Notes: generated from the sequence alone by a model not told the origin. DNA of 64,000 nt from Acidisoma sp. PAMC 29798 (GCF_030252425.1 NZ_CP126994.1:1612001-1676000), one strand, 5' to 3'; counted from the first letter of the stretch, positions 9,243 to 18,552 are shown. Made by a program: numbers and translations.

Positions 9243-9400
9243 GCTCTGTGCCGCACGCCTTCAGAAATTCGGGTCGCCGAGGCGCCTCAAGCCGCTCGCA
9301 TAGCATGGCGCGCTCAAAGCCCTAACCGTTCGTGCCGTTCATGCTTGCATCGGGACCGCCGTTCCACAAAACTCCGGGGCGTCGAATAGGGAGATCTCGC

Positions 9401-10780
9401 ATGTTTGGCCATGCCGTCGGCGGAACGCGATACACCTTCCCAGATTTGCGCGCCCTCATGGCGCGGGCGACTCCGCACCGCTCGGGCGATGTCCTGGCGG
9501 GGGTCGCGGCGGGCAGCATGGCCGAGCGCGTGGCCGCCCAAATGGCCCTGGCGGACCTGCCGCTCCGCCATTTCCTGCAGGAAAGCGTGGTGCCCTATGA
9601 GCAGGATGAGGTTACGCGCCTGATCATAGACCGCCACGACCCGGTGGCCTTCGCGCCTGTTGCGGCGCTGACCGTCGGCGGATTGCGGGACTGGCTGCTG
9701 TCCGATGAGGCGGATGGCACCGCCCTCGCAGCACTCTCCGCCGGGCTGACGCCGGAAATGGTCGCGGCGGTCGCGAAAATCTGCCGCATCCAGGATCTCA
9801 TCCTCATCGCCGCCAAGCGGCGGGTGACGACGCGCTTCCGTGACACCATCGGCCTGCCGGGGCGGCTCGCCTCGCGGTTGCAGCCCAATCACCCGACCGA
9901 CGACCCCAAGGGCATCCTCGCCAGCATCGTGGACGGTCTGCTGCTGGGCTGCGGCGACGCCGTCATCGGCATCAACCCGGCGTCGGACAGTCCGCAGCGG
10001 GTGCATGACCTGCTGTCGATGCTCGACGATCTGCGCCAACGGCTGGAAGTGCCGACGCAAAGCTGCGTGCTGACGCATGTCACCACGGCCATCGGGCTGA
10101 TGGAGGGCGGCACGCCCGTCGATCTCGTCTTCCAGTCGATTGGCGGGACGGAGGCGACCAATACCAGCTTCGGCTTCGGGCTCTCGACCTTGCGGGAGGC
10201 GCATGAAGCGGCCCTGTCCCTCAAGCGCGGCACCGTCGGCACGGATGTCATGTATTTTGAGACGGGGCAGGGCAGCGCGCTGTCCGCCGATGCGCATCAT
10301 GGCTGCGACCAGCAGACCATCGAGGCGCGCGCCTATGCGGTCGCGCGGGAATTCTCGCCACTTCTGGTCAATACGGTCGTGGGCTTCATCGGGCCGGAAT
10401 ATCTCTATGACGGGAAGGAGATCATCCGCGCCGGCTTGGAGGATCATTTTTGCGCCAAGCTGCTCGGCGTGCCGATGGGCTGCGACGTCTGTTACACCAA
10501 TCATGCCGAAGCGGATCAGGACGACATGGACGTGCTCATGACGTCGCTGGCGGCCGCTGGCCTCACCTTCATCATGGGCGTGCCGGGCGCGGACGATGTC
10601 ATGCTCGGTTACCAGAGCACGAGCTTTCATGACGTGCTGGCCCTGCGACAGATGCTGGCCCTGAAGCCGGCACCGGAATTCGAGGCATGGTTGGCGCGCG
10701 TGGGCCTGACGGACCATGCCGGCCGCGTGCGGCCGCTCGACATGCCGGAACGGTTCCAAAGACTGCTGGCGGCGGCATGA
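9401..10780 (+). CDS. eutB: Ethanolamine ammonia-lyase large subunit
   Basis: Catalytic subunit of the adenosylcobalamin-dependent enzyme that converts ethanolamine to acetaldehyde and ammonia. The 459-residue TIM-barrel protein carries family landmarks LQPNHPTDDPKGILASIVDGLL, the active-site segment MYFETGQGSALSADAHHGCDQQT, and YTNHAEADQDDMDVLMTSLAAAG. The ATG at 9401 (MFGHAVGGTRY) has AGGGAG upstream and matches known EutB N-termini; an upstream ATG at 9332 is not supported. It overlaps eutC by four bases. No reactivase (eutA), microcompartment, alcohol- or aldehyde-dehydrogenase genes are in the window. Confidence 0.97.
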   Translation: MFGHAVGGTRYTFPDLRALMARATPHRSGDVLAGVAAGSMAERVAAQMALADLPLRHFLQESVVPYEQDEVTRLIIDRHDPVAFAPVAALTVGGLRDWLLSDEADGTALAALSAGLTPEMVAAVAKICRIQDLILIAAKRRVTTRFRDTIGLPGRLASRLQPNHPTDDPKGILASIVDGLLLGCGDAVIGINPASDSPQRVHDLLSMLDDLRQRLEVPTQSCVLTHVTTAIGLMEGGTPVDLVFQSIGGTEATNTSFGFGLSTLREAHEAALSLKRGTVGTDVMYFETGQGSALSADAHHGCDQQTIEARAYAVAREFSPLLVNTVVGFIGPEYLYDGKEIIRAGLEDHFCAKLLGVPMGCDVCYTNHAEADQDDMDVLMTSLAAAGLTFIMGVPGADDVMLGYQSTSFHDVLALRQMLALKPAPEFEAWLARVGLTDHAGRVRPLDMPERFQRLLAAA

Positions 10781-11562
10781 GCGAGGTCGATCGCTTCGCC
10801 CATATTCGCGGTTTCACGGCGGCGCGAATCGGCCTCGGCCGCAGCGGACCGGGCATCGCGACGGCCGATCATCTCGCCTTCCGCGCCGCCCATGCGCTGG
10901 CGCGGGATGCGGTGAACACCAGCCTCGATCTCGACGCCATGGCCGCCGGGCTGGCGCCGCTCGGCCTGCCGGTGGTGGCGGTGGAAAGCCGCGCGCCGGA
11001 CCAGGCCCGCTATCTCACGCGGCCGGATCTCGGCCGCCGCCTGAATGAGGTCTCGGTCGCTGCCCTGCAGGCCCAGGCGAAGGGCGAGGAGATTGTCGTT
11101 CTCGTCGCGGGCGGGCTTTCTGCTCTCGCGACGGCGAGCCATGCGGCGGATTTGCTCGGCCTGTTGGTGCCGGCCCTGCGGCGCGCCGGCCGCGGTATTG
11201 GGCCGATTTGCATCGCCCCGCGCGGTCGCGTCGCCTTGGGCGATGAGGTCGGCGCGCTGCTCGGTGCGCGGCTGGTTCTGGTGCTGATCGGGGAGCGCCC
11301 AGGATTGTCCTCGCCCGACAGCCTCGGCGCTTATCTCACGCTCGCGCCGCGCCTGGGGCTGACGGATGCGGATCGAAACTGCATCTCCAACATTCGGCCC
11401 GAAGGCATGGTGCTGGCCGAGGCCGCGCGGCGGATCGGTTGGCTGATCGACCAGGCGATGACGCGGGGCATCAGCGGCGTCACGCTCAAGGACGACAGCG
11501 ACCGGGTGTTGGTGGCGAATACCGCACCGTCGTTGGTGTTGGGCGCGTCGGCTGGCGGATAG
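10777..11562 (+). CDS. eutC: Ethanolamine ammonia-lyase small subunit
   Basis: Cobalamin-holding subunit of ethanolamine ammonia-lyase, 261 residues. It starts within the eutB stop (ATGA), so the subunits are translationally coupled. Recognisable features are RIGLGRSGPGIATADHLAFRAAHALARDAV near the N-terminus, VVAVESRAPDQARYLTRPDLGRRL, and the Rossmann-like C-terminal B12-binding part with ISNIRPEGM. The last codons (AGG and TAG) lie inside a family-A REP-like element, which appears to have truncated or rewritten the extreme C-terminus. Confidence 0.96.
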   Translation: MSEVDRFAHIRGFTAARIGLGRSGPGIATADHLAFRAAHALARDAVNTSLDLDAMAAGLAPLGLPVVAVESRAPDQARYLTRPDLGRRLNEVSVAALQAQAKGEEIVVLVAGGLSALATASHAADLLGLLVPALRRAGRGIGPICIAPRGRVALGDEVGALLGARLVLVLIGERPGLSSPDSLGAYLTLAPRLGLTDADRNCISNIRPEGMVLAEAARRIGWLIDQAMTRGISGVTLKDDSDRVLVANTAPSLVLGASAGG

Positions 11563-11585
11563 CGCTGCGCTCATCCACCCTACGA
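11554..11585. repeat. REP-like palindrome, family A (locus 2)
   Basis: GGCGGATAGCGCTGCGCTCATCCACC followed by CTACGA. It is a single copy of the element seen in tandem at 3336-3400 and provides the eutC stop codon. Confidence 0.75.
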
Positions 11586-11602
11586 ATCCCTCACAACACA
11601 GC

Positions 11603-11779
11603 TTACCGCGCTGAAAACCGCTTCACGGCATGGGCCGAACTCGGCTCGGGCAGGTATCGCAGCAGCAAGACCTGCCAATCTAAGCAGGGCGAGGCCGGCA
11701 CCTCCACCATGTCCGGTTCGGCACCGCGGGCAACGCGCTCGTCTGGGCGGGGTTCAGGGTCCGTCATGGGGCGCAGCAT
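11603..11779 (-). CDS. Small hypothetical protein
   Basis: A possible 58-residue protein from an ATG at 11779 (54 residues from the ATG at 11767), ending VLLLRYLPEPSSAHAVKRFSAR. The upstream GGGGG could serve as a ribosome-binding site. The N-terminal half is charged (DPEPRPDERVA) and the C-terminal half amphipathic. It fills the gap between eutC and tRNA-Ala, in convergent orientation to eutC. I do not recognise it, and a chance reading frame cannot be ruled out. Confidence 0.35.
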   Translation of the reverse strand: MLRPMTDPEPRPDERVARGAEPDMVEVPASPCLDWQVLLLRYLPEPSSAHAVKRFSAR

Positions 11780-11887
11780 GCCCCATCCCCCGTGACAGAG
11801 GTGTGGCGCAACTGTGTCGGAATGTTGAGAAACGAGACGAGACACCCGTCTCAAGCCGCTGATTTTGATGGGATGTAAACGGCGGGA

Positions 11888-11963
<76 letters not shown>

Positions 11964-11979
11964 ATCCCGCCGGGCGCGG

Positions 11980-12008
11980 AACATCGTTTGATGGCCCTCC
12001 GCTGTCAA
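11980..12008 (-). promoter_or_regulatory. Promoter of tRNA-Ala
   Basis: On the minus strand a perfect TTGACA (12008-12003) is followed after 17 bp by GATGTT (11985-11980). This places initiation about 10 bp before the tRNA 5' end. The -10 matches only half of the consensus, as is common in alphaproteobacteria. Confidence 0.55.
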
Positions 12009-12078
12009 GCGTGCCCGTTGCGCCGGTCTCATGCGCCCGGTAGGGTCCGCCCCCCTGCAACAAAGGATTTCTCCCCTC

Positions 12079-12405
12079 ATGGGTGCCGCGTCCCCGTTTA
12101 TCGATGTGGTCTTCTGGCTCGTTCAAAAGGTGATCACCCTCTACATCTGGGCCATCATCCTCGCGGCCGTCTTCAGCACCTTGGCGTCCTTCGGCGTGCT
12201 CGACAGCCGCAACCGGCTGGTCTGGTCGGTGATGGACTTCCTGGAGCGAGTCACCGCCCCGGTGCTCAATCCGATTCGCCGGATCATTCCCTTCCTCGGG
12301 AATATCGACCTCAGCCCGCTGATCGCGATTCTGCTGCTCGGCGCGCTTCAGCGCCTGCTCGGCCAGCTCTATATGCGGATGGTGATGACCGGCAGCGCCT
12401 TCTGA
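12079..12405 (+). CDS. YggT family membrane protein
   Basis: A 108-residue integral membrane protein of the YggT family (Pfam PF02325). Two hydrophobic stretches, [23 protein letters not shown] near the N-terminus and [17 protein letters not shown] near the C-terminus, flank the conserved amphipathic segment [18 protein letters not shown]. Homologues are linked to osmotic resistance and to membrane or septum organisation, but the exact role is not settled. The ATG at 12079 is preceded by AAAGGA; an earlier in-frame ATG at 12031 lacks a site. A bidirectional hairpin separates it from the convergent permease. Confidence 0.9.
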   Translation: MGAASPFIDVVFWLVQKVITLYIWAIILAAVFSTLASFGVLDSRNRLVWSVMDFLERVTAPVLNPIRRIIPFLGNIDLSPLIAILLLGALQRLLGQLYMRMVMTGSAF

Positions 12406-12411
12406 CCGAAA

Positions 12412-12435
12412 CCCCTCCCCAGGTTCGGGGAGGGG
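12412..12435. terminator. Bidirectional hairpin between yggT and the APC permease
   Basis: CCCCTCCCC-AGGTTC-GGGGAGGGG, a perfect 9-bp stem between two convergent genes. There is no T run on either side, so termination may be weak or Rho-assisted. Confidence 0.55.
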
Positions 12436-12445
12436 CATAACGGGA

Positions 12446-13837
12446 CTACTTGGCGCCGGTGACGATGCCTTCGAGGTCATGCTCGATGCTGAGGAAAATC
12501 TGCGGCGTCCGGGCCTTCAGGACCAGGAACCAGAGAACGCCGATCAGCATATAGGCCGCAAAGCCATAGGGCAGGTAGTTGTACGGCGCGGCGGGCACGG
12601 GATAGACGCTGCCGACCAGCGCCAGAGCCATGACGATGGCGCCGATAACGCCCATGACATTGACCATCGTCGTCGCCTCCCCGGTCTTGCGCAACAGCAC
12701 CGGTGCCGCGATCGAGCACATCAGATAGACGATGATGAAGCCGAAGCTCGCGATCGTGCCGAACCAGCCCAGCAGATCCGTGTAGCCGTGTTTGTAGAAG
12801 ACGGCGCAGACGACGAAATTCAGAATCACGCCGATTGTCGATGCGATATGCGGCGTCTGATGCTTGTCATGCACCTGGCCCATCGAGCGATGCACATAGC
12901 GGTAGCGCCCGAGGGAAAACAGGATGCGCGAGAAGGAGTTGATGGAGGCGAGGGCGCAGGCGAAGCAGCTCACCATGGCGCCGATATAGACCAGGATGGT
13001 GAGGCCCGCGCCGCCGCCGGGCACGATGGCGGCGAGGGGGCCGGCGCTGCCGCCAAGCTTGGTGGTGTCGTCGTTGAAGCCCTGCACGATGAGGTAGGTC
13101 GTCACGATGAAGACGATGCCGGCCAGGACCGGCGTCAGCATCACCGCCTGGGGAATGACCTTCTTGGGATTGCGCGTCTCTTTGCCGAGGGTCGCGGCAC
13201 TCTCGAACCCGACATAGGAGAAGATGGCGAAGACGATGGACTGAGCGATGGCACCGAAGCCCGCACCCTGGATGTGGTTCTGCTTCGGATCGATCGCGAA
13301 GCCATGCGCCTGCCAGGAAAGGAAGCAGACCAGGGCGATGATGGCGACCGACACCACTTCCAGGCCGAGCCCGAGACGGGAAGAGAAGCGGATGTTGCGA
13401 ATGGCAAAGACGTAAACCAGAGCAGAGATGACGAAATAAAGCACGTAAGTCGGCACGATGAGTTTGAAGCCGACAGCCGTGATCAGGGCCTGGATGAAGA
13501 GGGCGGTCGCGGCCGTCAGCGCCATGGCGGTGAAGACATAGGCGGCGAGCATGGCCCAGCCGGCGAGCATGCCGGCGGTCGGCCCGAGGCTGCGGGAGAT
13601 ATAGATGAAGAAAGAGCCTGCCGCCGAGATTTTGCTGGCGAGCTTGCCGATGCTGTAGCCGACGACGACCAGGGCAATCGTTGCAATAACATAGACCAGC
13701 CAGGACGCCGTGCCGGCGGTTGCCGCGACCACGGCGACGGCGATGGCGGGGGTGAGGGTTGGCGAGACATTCGCCACCGATTGGCCAAGAGCCTCGACGA
13801 AACTTAGACTATCCGATCGTAACTGCGGCATAGACAT
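12446..13837 (-). CDS. APC-superfamily amino acid/amine permease
   Basis: A 463-residue membrane protein with about 12 hydrophobic helices. The N-terminal signature LGQSVANVSPTLTPAIAVAVVAATAG and AGSFFIYISRSLGPTAGMLAGW are typical of the APC family (COG0531). IFSYVGFESAATLGKETRNPKKVIPQAV is the conserved helix-6/loop region. The substrate cannot be read from the sequence. Ethanolamine is a possible cargo because eutBC lie only 0.9 kb away, and amino acids or polyamines are alternatives. The gene is monocistronic and convergent with yggT, with about 130 bp of upstream space for a promoter before the djlA-like gene. Confidence 0.85.
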   Translation of the reverse strand: MSMPQLRSDSLSFVEALGQSVANVSPTLTPAIAVAVVAATAGTASWLVYVIATIALVVVGYSIGKLASKISAAGSFFIYISRSLGPTAGMLAGWAMLAAYVFTAMALTAATALFIQALITAVGFKLIVPTYVLYFVISALVYVFAIRNIRFSSRLGLGLEVVSVAIIALVCFLSWQAHGFAIDPKQNHIQGAGFGAIAQSIVFAIFSYVGFESAATLGKETRNPKKVIPQAVMLTPVLAGIVFIVTTYLIVQGFNDDTTKLGGSAGPLAAIVPGGGAGLTILVYIGAMVSCFACALASINSFSRILFSLGRYRYVHRSMGQVHDKHQTPHIASTIGVILNFVVCAVFYKHGYTDLLGWFGTIASFGFIIVYLMCSIAAPVLLRKTGEATTMVNVMGVIGAIVMALALVGSVYPVPAAPYNYLPYGFAAYMLIGVLWFLVLKARTPQIFLSIEHDLEGIVTGAK

Positions 13838-13970
13838 CCTCCGATATTTCTTGAGAAGAACTCATTTTTCCTCAAGCAAATACCGTGCCGCGTATTGCGA
13901 CTGTCGTCATGGCACGCGAAGGCCGAGCATGACGAATAGAGCTTTCAAGTCAGGCGTAAATGATCGGCGC

Positions 13971-14777
13971 CTAAAGCCCGCGCTCGCGCTTGATGACGTC
14001 CCAGGCGGCGTTGACCCGCGCCGCACGATCCGTGGCCTTGGCGATGAATTCTGGCGGCACGCCGCGTGCCGCCAGACCATCGGGGTGGTTCTCGCGCATC
14101 AGCCGTTTGCGCGCCTCGCGCAGTTCCGTGTCCGTCGCCGCGCGCGTCAGGCCCAGTTCCTGATAGGGGTCGGTGCCGCCCTGCTGCGTGCGGGCGCGAT
14201 CCTGCGCGCCGCCCATGGCCTGGTCCCAGGCAAAGCGGTCGAGCCGCAGCAGCCGGTGAACATTCTGAAGGTACAGGCTTTCCGCGCCATTCAGCGGCCC
14301 ATCCGCACGGGCGATCACGAACAGCGCCCGCAGCACTTCTTCCAAGACGATGCGGCTGTCCGTCTCGAAAGCCAGGGCCAGTTCCTGGGCGAAAGGCTCG
14401 TAGCCGCCGGGGCTCCGGCGCGCCTCGTCGAACAACCGCCCGACGCTCGCCACGTTCTGCGGCGGCACATGGAAGGCGCGCTTGAAGGCATCGATCTCCA
14501 ACCGATTCACAGGGCCATCGCATTTGGCGAGCTTGGCTGAGAGCGTAACGGCGGCGATAGCGAAAAGCTGCTCGCGCTGGCCCAGCATGGCCGCGAGACG
14601 CGCGGAGTTCAGCGGCGCGGAGGATTTGGCGCCTGGGAAAAAGCCCTGGATGCCGTTCTGGATTTGGGGAATGGCCCCGCTATCGGCGGCATGGCCAAGC
14701 GCCGCACCCACCACGGCGCCCATGGGACCGCCAACGGCGAATCCTGCAACGCCGCCAATGATCTTTCCCCAGAGCAT
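13971..14777 (-). CDS. DjlA-like co-chaperone (TerB domain plus J domain)
   Basis: A 268-residue protein with a glycine-rich hydrophobic N-terminus (IIGGVAGFAVGGPMGAVVGAALGH) that could insert in or lie on the membrane. The central helical part, about 65-185 (LFAIAAVTLSAKLAKCDGPVNRLEI...RALFVIARADGPLNGAE), is TerB-like with two acidic repeats. The C-terminal J domain (about 200-268) contains the HPD motif in RENHPDGLAARG, which stimulates DnaK ATPase. This is the architecture of DjlA-type co-chaperones. It is divergent from the AsmA gene, with about 190 bp between the two start codons. Confidence 0.87.
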   Translation of the reverse strand: MLWGKIIGGVAGFAVGGPMGAVVGAALGHAADSGAIPQIQNGIQGFFPGAKSSAPLNSARLAAMLGQREQLFAIAAVTLSAKLAKCDGPVNRLEIDAFKRAFHVPPQNVASVGRLFDEARRSPGGYEPFAQELALAFETDSRIVLEEVLRALFVIARADGPLNGAESLYLQNVHRLLRLDRFAWDQAMGGAQDRARTQQGGTDPYQELGLTRAATDTELREARKRLMRENHPDGLAARGVPPEFIAKATDRAARVNAAWDVIKRERGL

Positions 14778-14964
14778 GTTCGGGGTCTAACACGTGGCCG
14801 TCGGCGCGGCGATATCAACAAACCACTACAACTGCCTATCCGGGGCTGCCTGTGGCCAGTATGACGAGACAATTGGCGCATTTCGGGGCCGGATCGGCCA
14901 GGGCTATGCAAGGATCTGCCGGAATCTCCCAGAATTCCATAACGCTTTGGCGGTTTGCGCTGCG

Positions 14965-17886
14965 ATGACGGTCCCGCGCTTCAGAAAGCGTCGGTCGTTC
15001 CGCCTGAAGCCGACCCCCATCATCCTGGGTGCGGTCGTCATTCTTGTCGTCGGCGTCTGGGTGGGGCCGCGCCTGTTCGACTGGAGCAATCATCGCGCCG
15101 CCATCGAAGCAGCCGCGAGCGGCTTCCTCGGCCGCAACGTCCTGATCAACGGCCCGATTCGCCTGACCCTGCTGCCGCATCCCTCGATCACGGCCGAGCG
15201 CGTCGATGTGCAGGATGGTGGGGATGGCGTGCGCATGGCCGCGCGGGGCCTCACCCTCAATCTGTCCCTCGGCGCCCTCCTCACCGGCCGCGTCGATGTC
15301 ACGCATGTCACGCTGGAGCGCCCGGACATCCGGCTGCCATGGCCTTTGCCGAATGGTCCGCGCTCGATCGAACCGCCGCCCTGGCTGGCCTCCCTTTCGG
15401 CTGAAATCACCCGTGGTCGCCTGTTCCTGGGACCGTTGGATATCGAAGATGCCTCCCTGACCGTCGCGACCGGGGGCGCGGACGCGGCTCTGCAAATGGA
15501 TGGCTCGGCGACGGTGGGCGGCAAGCCGTGGCAGGTCAGTCTGGCGCTCGCCTGGCCGCATATGGATGGCGGGGCGCCCATCAAGGCGACCATCCGCCGC
15601 GATGCGCAGCCGAGCAGCACCTTCGATTTCGCGGGGGAGATGAAGCAGAACGGGACGGTTGGTGGCACGCTCACCGCGCATGGCGAGGATCTATCCTTTC
15701 TCCTGCCCACGCCGCCGCTGCCCTTCGATGCCTCCGGCGCATTGGCGGCCGATAAGACCGGCGTACGTCTCGATGGACTCAATCTGGTCCTCGGCACCAT
15801 GCCCGCCGATGGCAGCCTGACATTGACCTTGCCGACGACCAAACAGGGGGCGCCGATGGCCGGCGGTCTGGCGATCGGCCTCCATACGCCCATGCTCGAT
15901 CTCGCACCGTGGTTGGCAGCCTTTCCGGCCGGCAGCGCCACGGCGCCACCGATGACCCTGGCGCTTGACGCCGACGCCGTTATTTTCGGCCAAGGCCTGA
16001 TGCGCCGCGTTGGCCTGAAGATCGCCACATCCGCGACCGGCATCCATGTCGATAGTCTCCATGCCAGCCTGCCGGGTGAGGCCGATCTGGCTCTGGCCGG
16101 TGACTACGACTCGAAGGCCATGACCTTCACCGGACACATGGGCCTGCGCGCGCCATCCCCCGGCGTGACCCTGCATTGGCTGGTGGCGTCGAAGCTCGCC
16201 CCTGACGTGTCTTCGACGCTGTCGGGGCTCGGCAGCCTGGCGGCGTCCTCCAATATCGTCGCGAGTAGCGACCATCTGGCACTGACGAGCCTGACGGGCC
16301 GCATGAACGACACCACGGTCACCGGCGATCTCGTGCTCGGCCTCGGCGACCACCCGAGCATCGGCGCGGGCTTGGCGTTCGGTAAGATCGACCTGGGCAA
16401 CTGGCTGCCGCCGGCCTGGCTGAGCAATCCGCCACGGCCGGATGTCCTGGTGCGTGCCTTGCAGGGCATCTCGGCCGACCTCCGGCTATCGGCGGCCGAG
16501 GTCTGGCTGGGGGATGAGGAAGTCGATCATGTCGTGGTCGATGCGGGGATCGCGAATGGCGGCGTCAACCTCCGTCGGTTCGCGGGGCAGGATCAGAACC
16601 TGCAAATTGTGGCGTCCGGGGCGATCGACCCGAAAGGTGTCGTGCGACAGGCGCGGCTGGCCGCTTGGGCACAGCCGGCGACACGGTTGATGGGCGTGCT
16701 GCCTGCCCGGCTGCGCGGAGACGCCCCGTTCTGGTCGCAGCCCTTCGCGGCCAGCGTCACAGCGCAAGGCCCGCCGGAAGCCCTGGCCCTGATGCTGAAC
16801 GGCTCGCTGGGAGACACGACCTTCTCGGCCCAACCCATGCTCGATCTGCGGTCCATGCGGTGGCACGGGCCAGTGACGCTACGCCACCCCAATGCCACGC
16901 GACTGTTGCGCGAAATCGGCTTTCGCGACGCGACAGCCTGGCTGGGGGAGGGGTCGCTGTCGCTCGTCGGCAATGTCGCGTCCGACCCCACGGGCTGGCG
17001 GGTGTCGCCACTGACCTTCAGCATCGGCATGTTGCATGGCGCCGGCAGCCTCAGTCGCACCTTTTCCAGGACGCCGGATGATCGCGGCATCCGCGGCACG
17101 CTCGCGATCGATACTTTGCCATGGCCTGACCCCGATCCCGATGAGCCGATTCCGGTCGAGCTATTGCGCGGCTGGAACGCGACGCTCGACCTGACGGTCA
17201 ATCAGGTTCTGGATGGCCTTGCCCCGGTCGCCTCTCACGTCGTGGCCGACGCCGGCATCGGCGATGGCGCGCTGACAGTGGCGCTGAAGAGCGCGACGGT
17301 TCTTGGCGGGATCGCCTCCGGTGACCTTCTGTTGGACGGCGCGAAACCGCCCAGGCTCACGGCATCGCTCGCCCTGAGTGGCGCGCATCTCGCACCGCCC
17401 GCGACCAACGATCCCACCGCACCGGACCCGGTCTGGGTAGACTGGCTTCCCTTCGGCCTCACGGCGGACCGGTTGGACGGTCAATTCGCCGTCACGGCGA
17501 CGGGCTACAGCCTGGCGTCATGGCTTTCCAGCCTGGGCGGCACGGTCAGCGCCAAGGCCGCCCGCACGACACTCTCCGGCCTCGACCTCGCCGCCGCACC
17601 CAAGCCCGGTCTGTTCGGCGGTACGACCGCTTTCGCCGCCATGGCCGCGAGCGGGCGGCTGGCCCAGGGCAATCTGCGCCTCGACGGCGTGCAGTTCAGC
17701 GGCGACGCGGGCGGGGTGGAGGGCAGCGGCCAGGTCGATCTCGTGCGCGGCATCTGCAATCTGAACCTCGTCATCACGCCGCGACAAATGACGGAGCAGA
17801 CCGGCGGCGAGGGGGTCACGGCCGTGGTGCAGGGGCCGATTCGCAATCCGTCCCATTGGATCGTGCACGGGCCTTCCGGCAGCTAA
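14965..17886 (+). CDS. AsmA-family protein
   Basis: A protein of about 973 residues with a short basic N-terminus (RFRKRRSFRLK), one transmembrane helix (TPIILGAVVILVVGVWVGPRLF) and a very long beta-rich periplasmic region. The N-terminal AsmA domain shows FDWSNHRAAIEAAASGFLGRNVLINGPIRLTLLPHPSITAERV (read in parts). The C-terminal AsmA_2-like segment ends near LNLVITPRQM. AsmA-like proteins are bridge-type lipid carriers that influence outer-membrane phospholipid and LPS balance. The ATG at 14965 starts just before the membrane anchor. An in-frame GTG at 14794 would add 57 residues with no clear function. No ribosome-binding site is obvious at either, so the start is uncertain. Confidence 0.88.
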   Translation: MTVPRFRKRRSFRLKPTPIILGAVVILVVGVWVGPRLFDWSNHRAAIEAAASGFLGRNVLINGPIRLTLLPHPSITAERVDVQDGGDGVRMAARGLTLNLSLGALLTGRVDVTHVTLERPDIRLPWPLPNGPRSIEPPPWLASLSAEITRGRLFLGPLDIEDASLTVATGGADAALQMDGSATVGGKPWQVSLALAWPHMDGGAPIKATIRRDAQPSSTFDFAGEMKQNGTVGGTLTAHGEDLSFLLPTPPLPFDASGALAADKTGVRLDGLNLVLGTMPADGSLTLTLPTTKQGAPMAGGLAIGLHTPMLDLAPWLAAFPAGSATAPPMTLALDADAVIFGQGLMRRVGLKIATSATGIHVDSLHASLPGEADLALAGDYDSKAMTFTGHMGLRAPSPGVTLHWLVASKLAPDVSSTLSGLGSLAASSNIVASSDHLALTSLTGRMNDTTVTGDLVLGLGDHPSIGAGLAFGKIDLGNWLPPAWLSNPPRPDVLVRALQGISADLRLSAAEVWLGDEEVDHVVVDAGIANGGVNLRRFAGQDQNLQIVASGAIDPKGVVRQARLAAWAQPATRLMGVLPARLRGDAPFWSQPFAASVTAQGPPEALALMLNGSLGDTTFSAQPMLDLRSMRWHGPVTLRHPNATRLLREIGFRDATAWLGEGSLSLVGNVASDPTGWRVSPLTFSIGMLHGAGSLSRTFSRTPDDRGIRGTLAIDTLPWPDPDPDEPIPVELLRGWNATLDLTVNQVLDGLAPVASHVVADAGIGDGALTVALKSATVLGGIASGDLLLDGAKPPRLTASLALSGAHLAPPATNDPTAPDPVWVDWLPFGLTADRLDGQFAVTATGYSLASWLSSLGGTVSAKAARTTLSGLDLAAAPKPGLFGGTTAFAAMAASGRLAQGNLRLDGVQFSGDAGGVEGSGQVDLVRGICNLNLVITPRQMTEQTGGEGVTAVVQGPIRNPSHWIVHGPSGS

Positions 17887-17887
17887 G

Positions 17888-18097
17888 TCATCCGCGTTGA
17901 GCCTCGGTAAGCGCCCGCACGCGGAGCGCCGAGGCCAATGGCCGATCGGGCGTGCGATCTGCATCGATCTGCGCGACCAGCATGGCGAGGGGCTCATTCC
18001 GCCGCGCGGCGGCGGTTTCCAACACGGTCCAGAACTCAGGTTCGAGGGCGATGCTGGTCCGATGGCCGGCGATGCTGAAGCTGCGTTTGATCAGCAT
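17888..18097 (-). CDS. Ribbon-helix-helix domain protein
   Basis: A 69-residue protein starting MLIKRSFSIAGHRTSIALE, followed by EPEFWTVLETAAARRNEPLAMLVAQID and ending in SALRVRALTEAQRG. This is the layout of the alphaproteobacterial RHH_4 family (Pfam PF13467): a beta-strand that would pair in a dimer to contact DNA, then two helices. Start codons further upstream (to 18145) exist, but the ATG at 18097 aligns with the family start. It is convergent with the AsmA gene, with one base between the stop codons. Likely a small DNA-binding regulator, target unknown. Confidence 0.8.
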   Translation of the reverse strand: MLIKRSFSIAGHRTSIALEPEFWTVLETAAARRNEPLAMLVAQIDADRTPDRPLASALRVRALTEAQRG

Positions 18098-18204
18098 GGC
18101 ACGGCTGCGCGACGGGCCGTGACAGTGGCGTGAACATGCCCGCATGCGCCTGTCAGAGGGTCGGCGGCAGGTGTATTCAGCGGCGCATTGCCACGGGACA
18201 TGGC

Positions 18205-18221
18205 TTCACGCGTAACGTGAA
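18205..18221. promoter_or_regulatory. Perfect inverted repeat upstream of a small gene
   Basis: TTCACG-CGTAA-CGTGAA, with 6-bp perfect arms and a 5-bp spacer, lies about 90 bp upstream of the start codon at 18313. The geometry suits a dimeric regulator. It is within the 215-bp divergent region shared with the ribbon-helix-helix gene, so it could serve either. Confidence 0.35.
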
Positions 18222-18312
18222 GATTGTGTTTCAGCACTATGATCACGCTAAGTTTTATACCTCTTCGGGGCCGCCTACTTTATCCGCCCCGTGACGCTGC
18301 CAGGAGACTATC

Positions 18313-18534
18313 GTGAGACAGTCATACATCATCGAAGTCGATGGCGTCTTTGTCGGGGCTGCGGCCTTTTATGGCGACGGATACCGCTTCGTCGGTGTCG
18401 ATTCCCGCCTCAAAGGCCTCGATGGGCAGCATTTCGCGGAACTCGCCCAGGTGCGTGCCGCCGCCAATAGTACTTATCGCCGCGCGCCGGTCATGGCGCG
18501 TTTGATGGACAAAGCCACCAAGTTCCACGCCTAG
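18313..18534 (+). CDS. Small conserved-looking hypothetical protein
   Basis: A 73-residue protein starting at GTG with a strong ribosome-binding site (AGGAG, spacing about 6). The sequence begins MRQSYIIEVDGVFVGAAAFYGDGYRFVGVD (split reading) and has a helical, basic C-terminal half (RRAPVMARLMDKATKFHA). No signal or membrane segment is evident. It is flanked by a convergent methyltransferase and a divergent ribbon-helix-helix gene, so it is probably monocistronic under its own promoter. Function unknown. Confidence 0.65.
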   Translation: MRQSYIIEVDGVFVGAAAFYGDGYRFVGVDSRLKGLDGQHFAELAQVRAAANSTYRRAPVMARLMDKATKFHA

Positions 18535-18552
18535 AGTGATGGGCCGAGCCCA

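Noticed and set aside
9243-9400. Cobalamin riboswitch upstream of eutB
   Set aside because: A GGGACCGCC segment recalls part of a B12 box, but the 158-bp space is short and the other conserved parts are not visible.
12479-13807. 442-residue open frame antisense to the APC permease
   Set aside because: Extremely Asp/Glu/Arg/His-rich, typical of the reverse strand of a membrane-protein gene.
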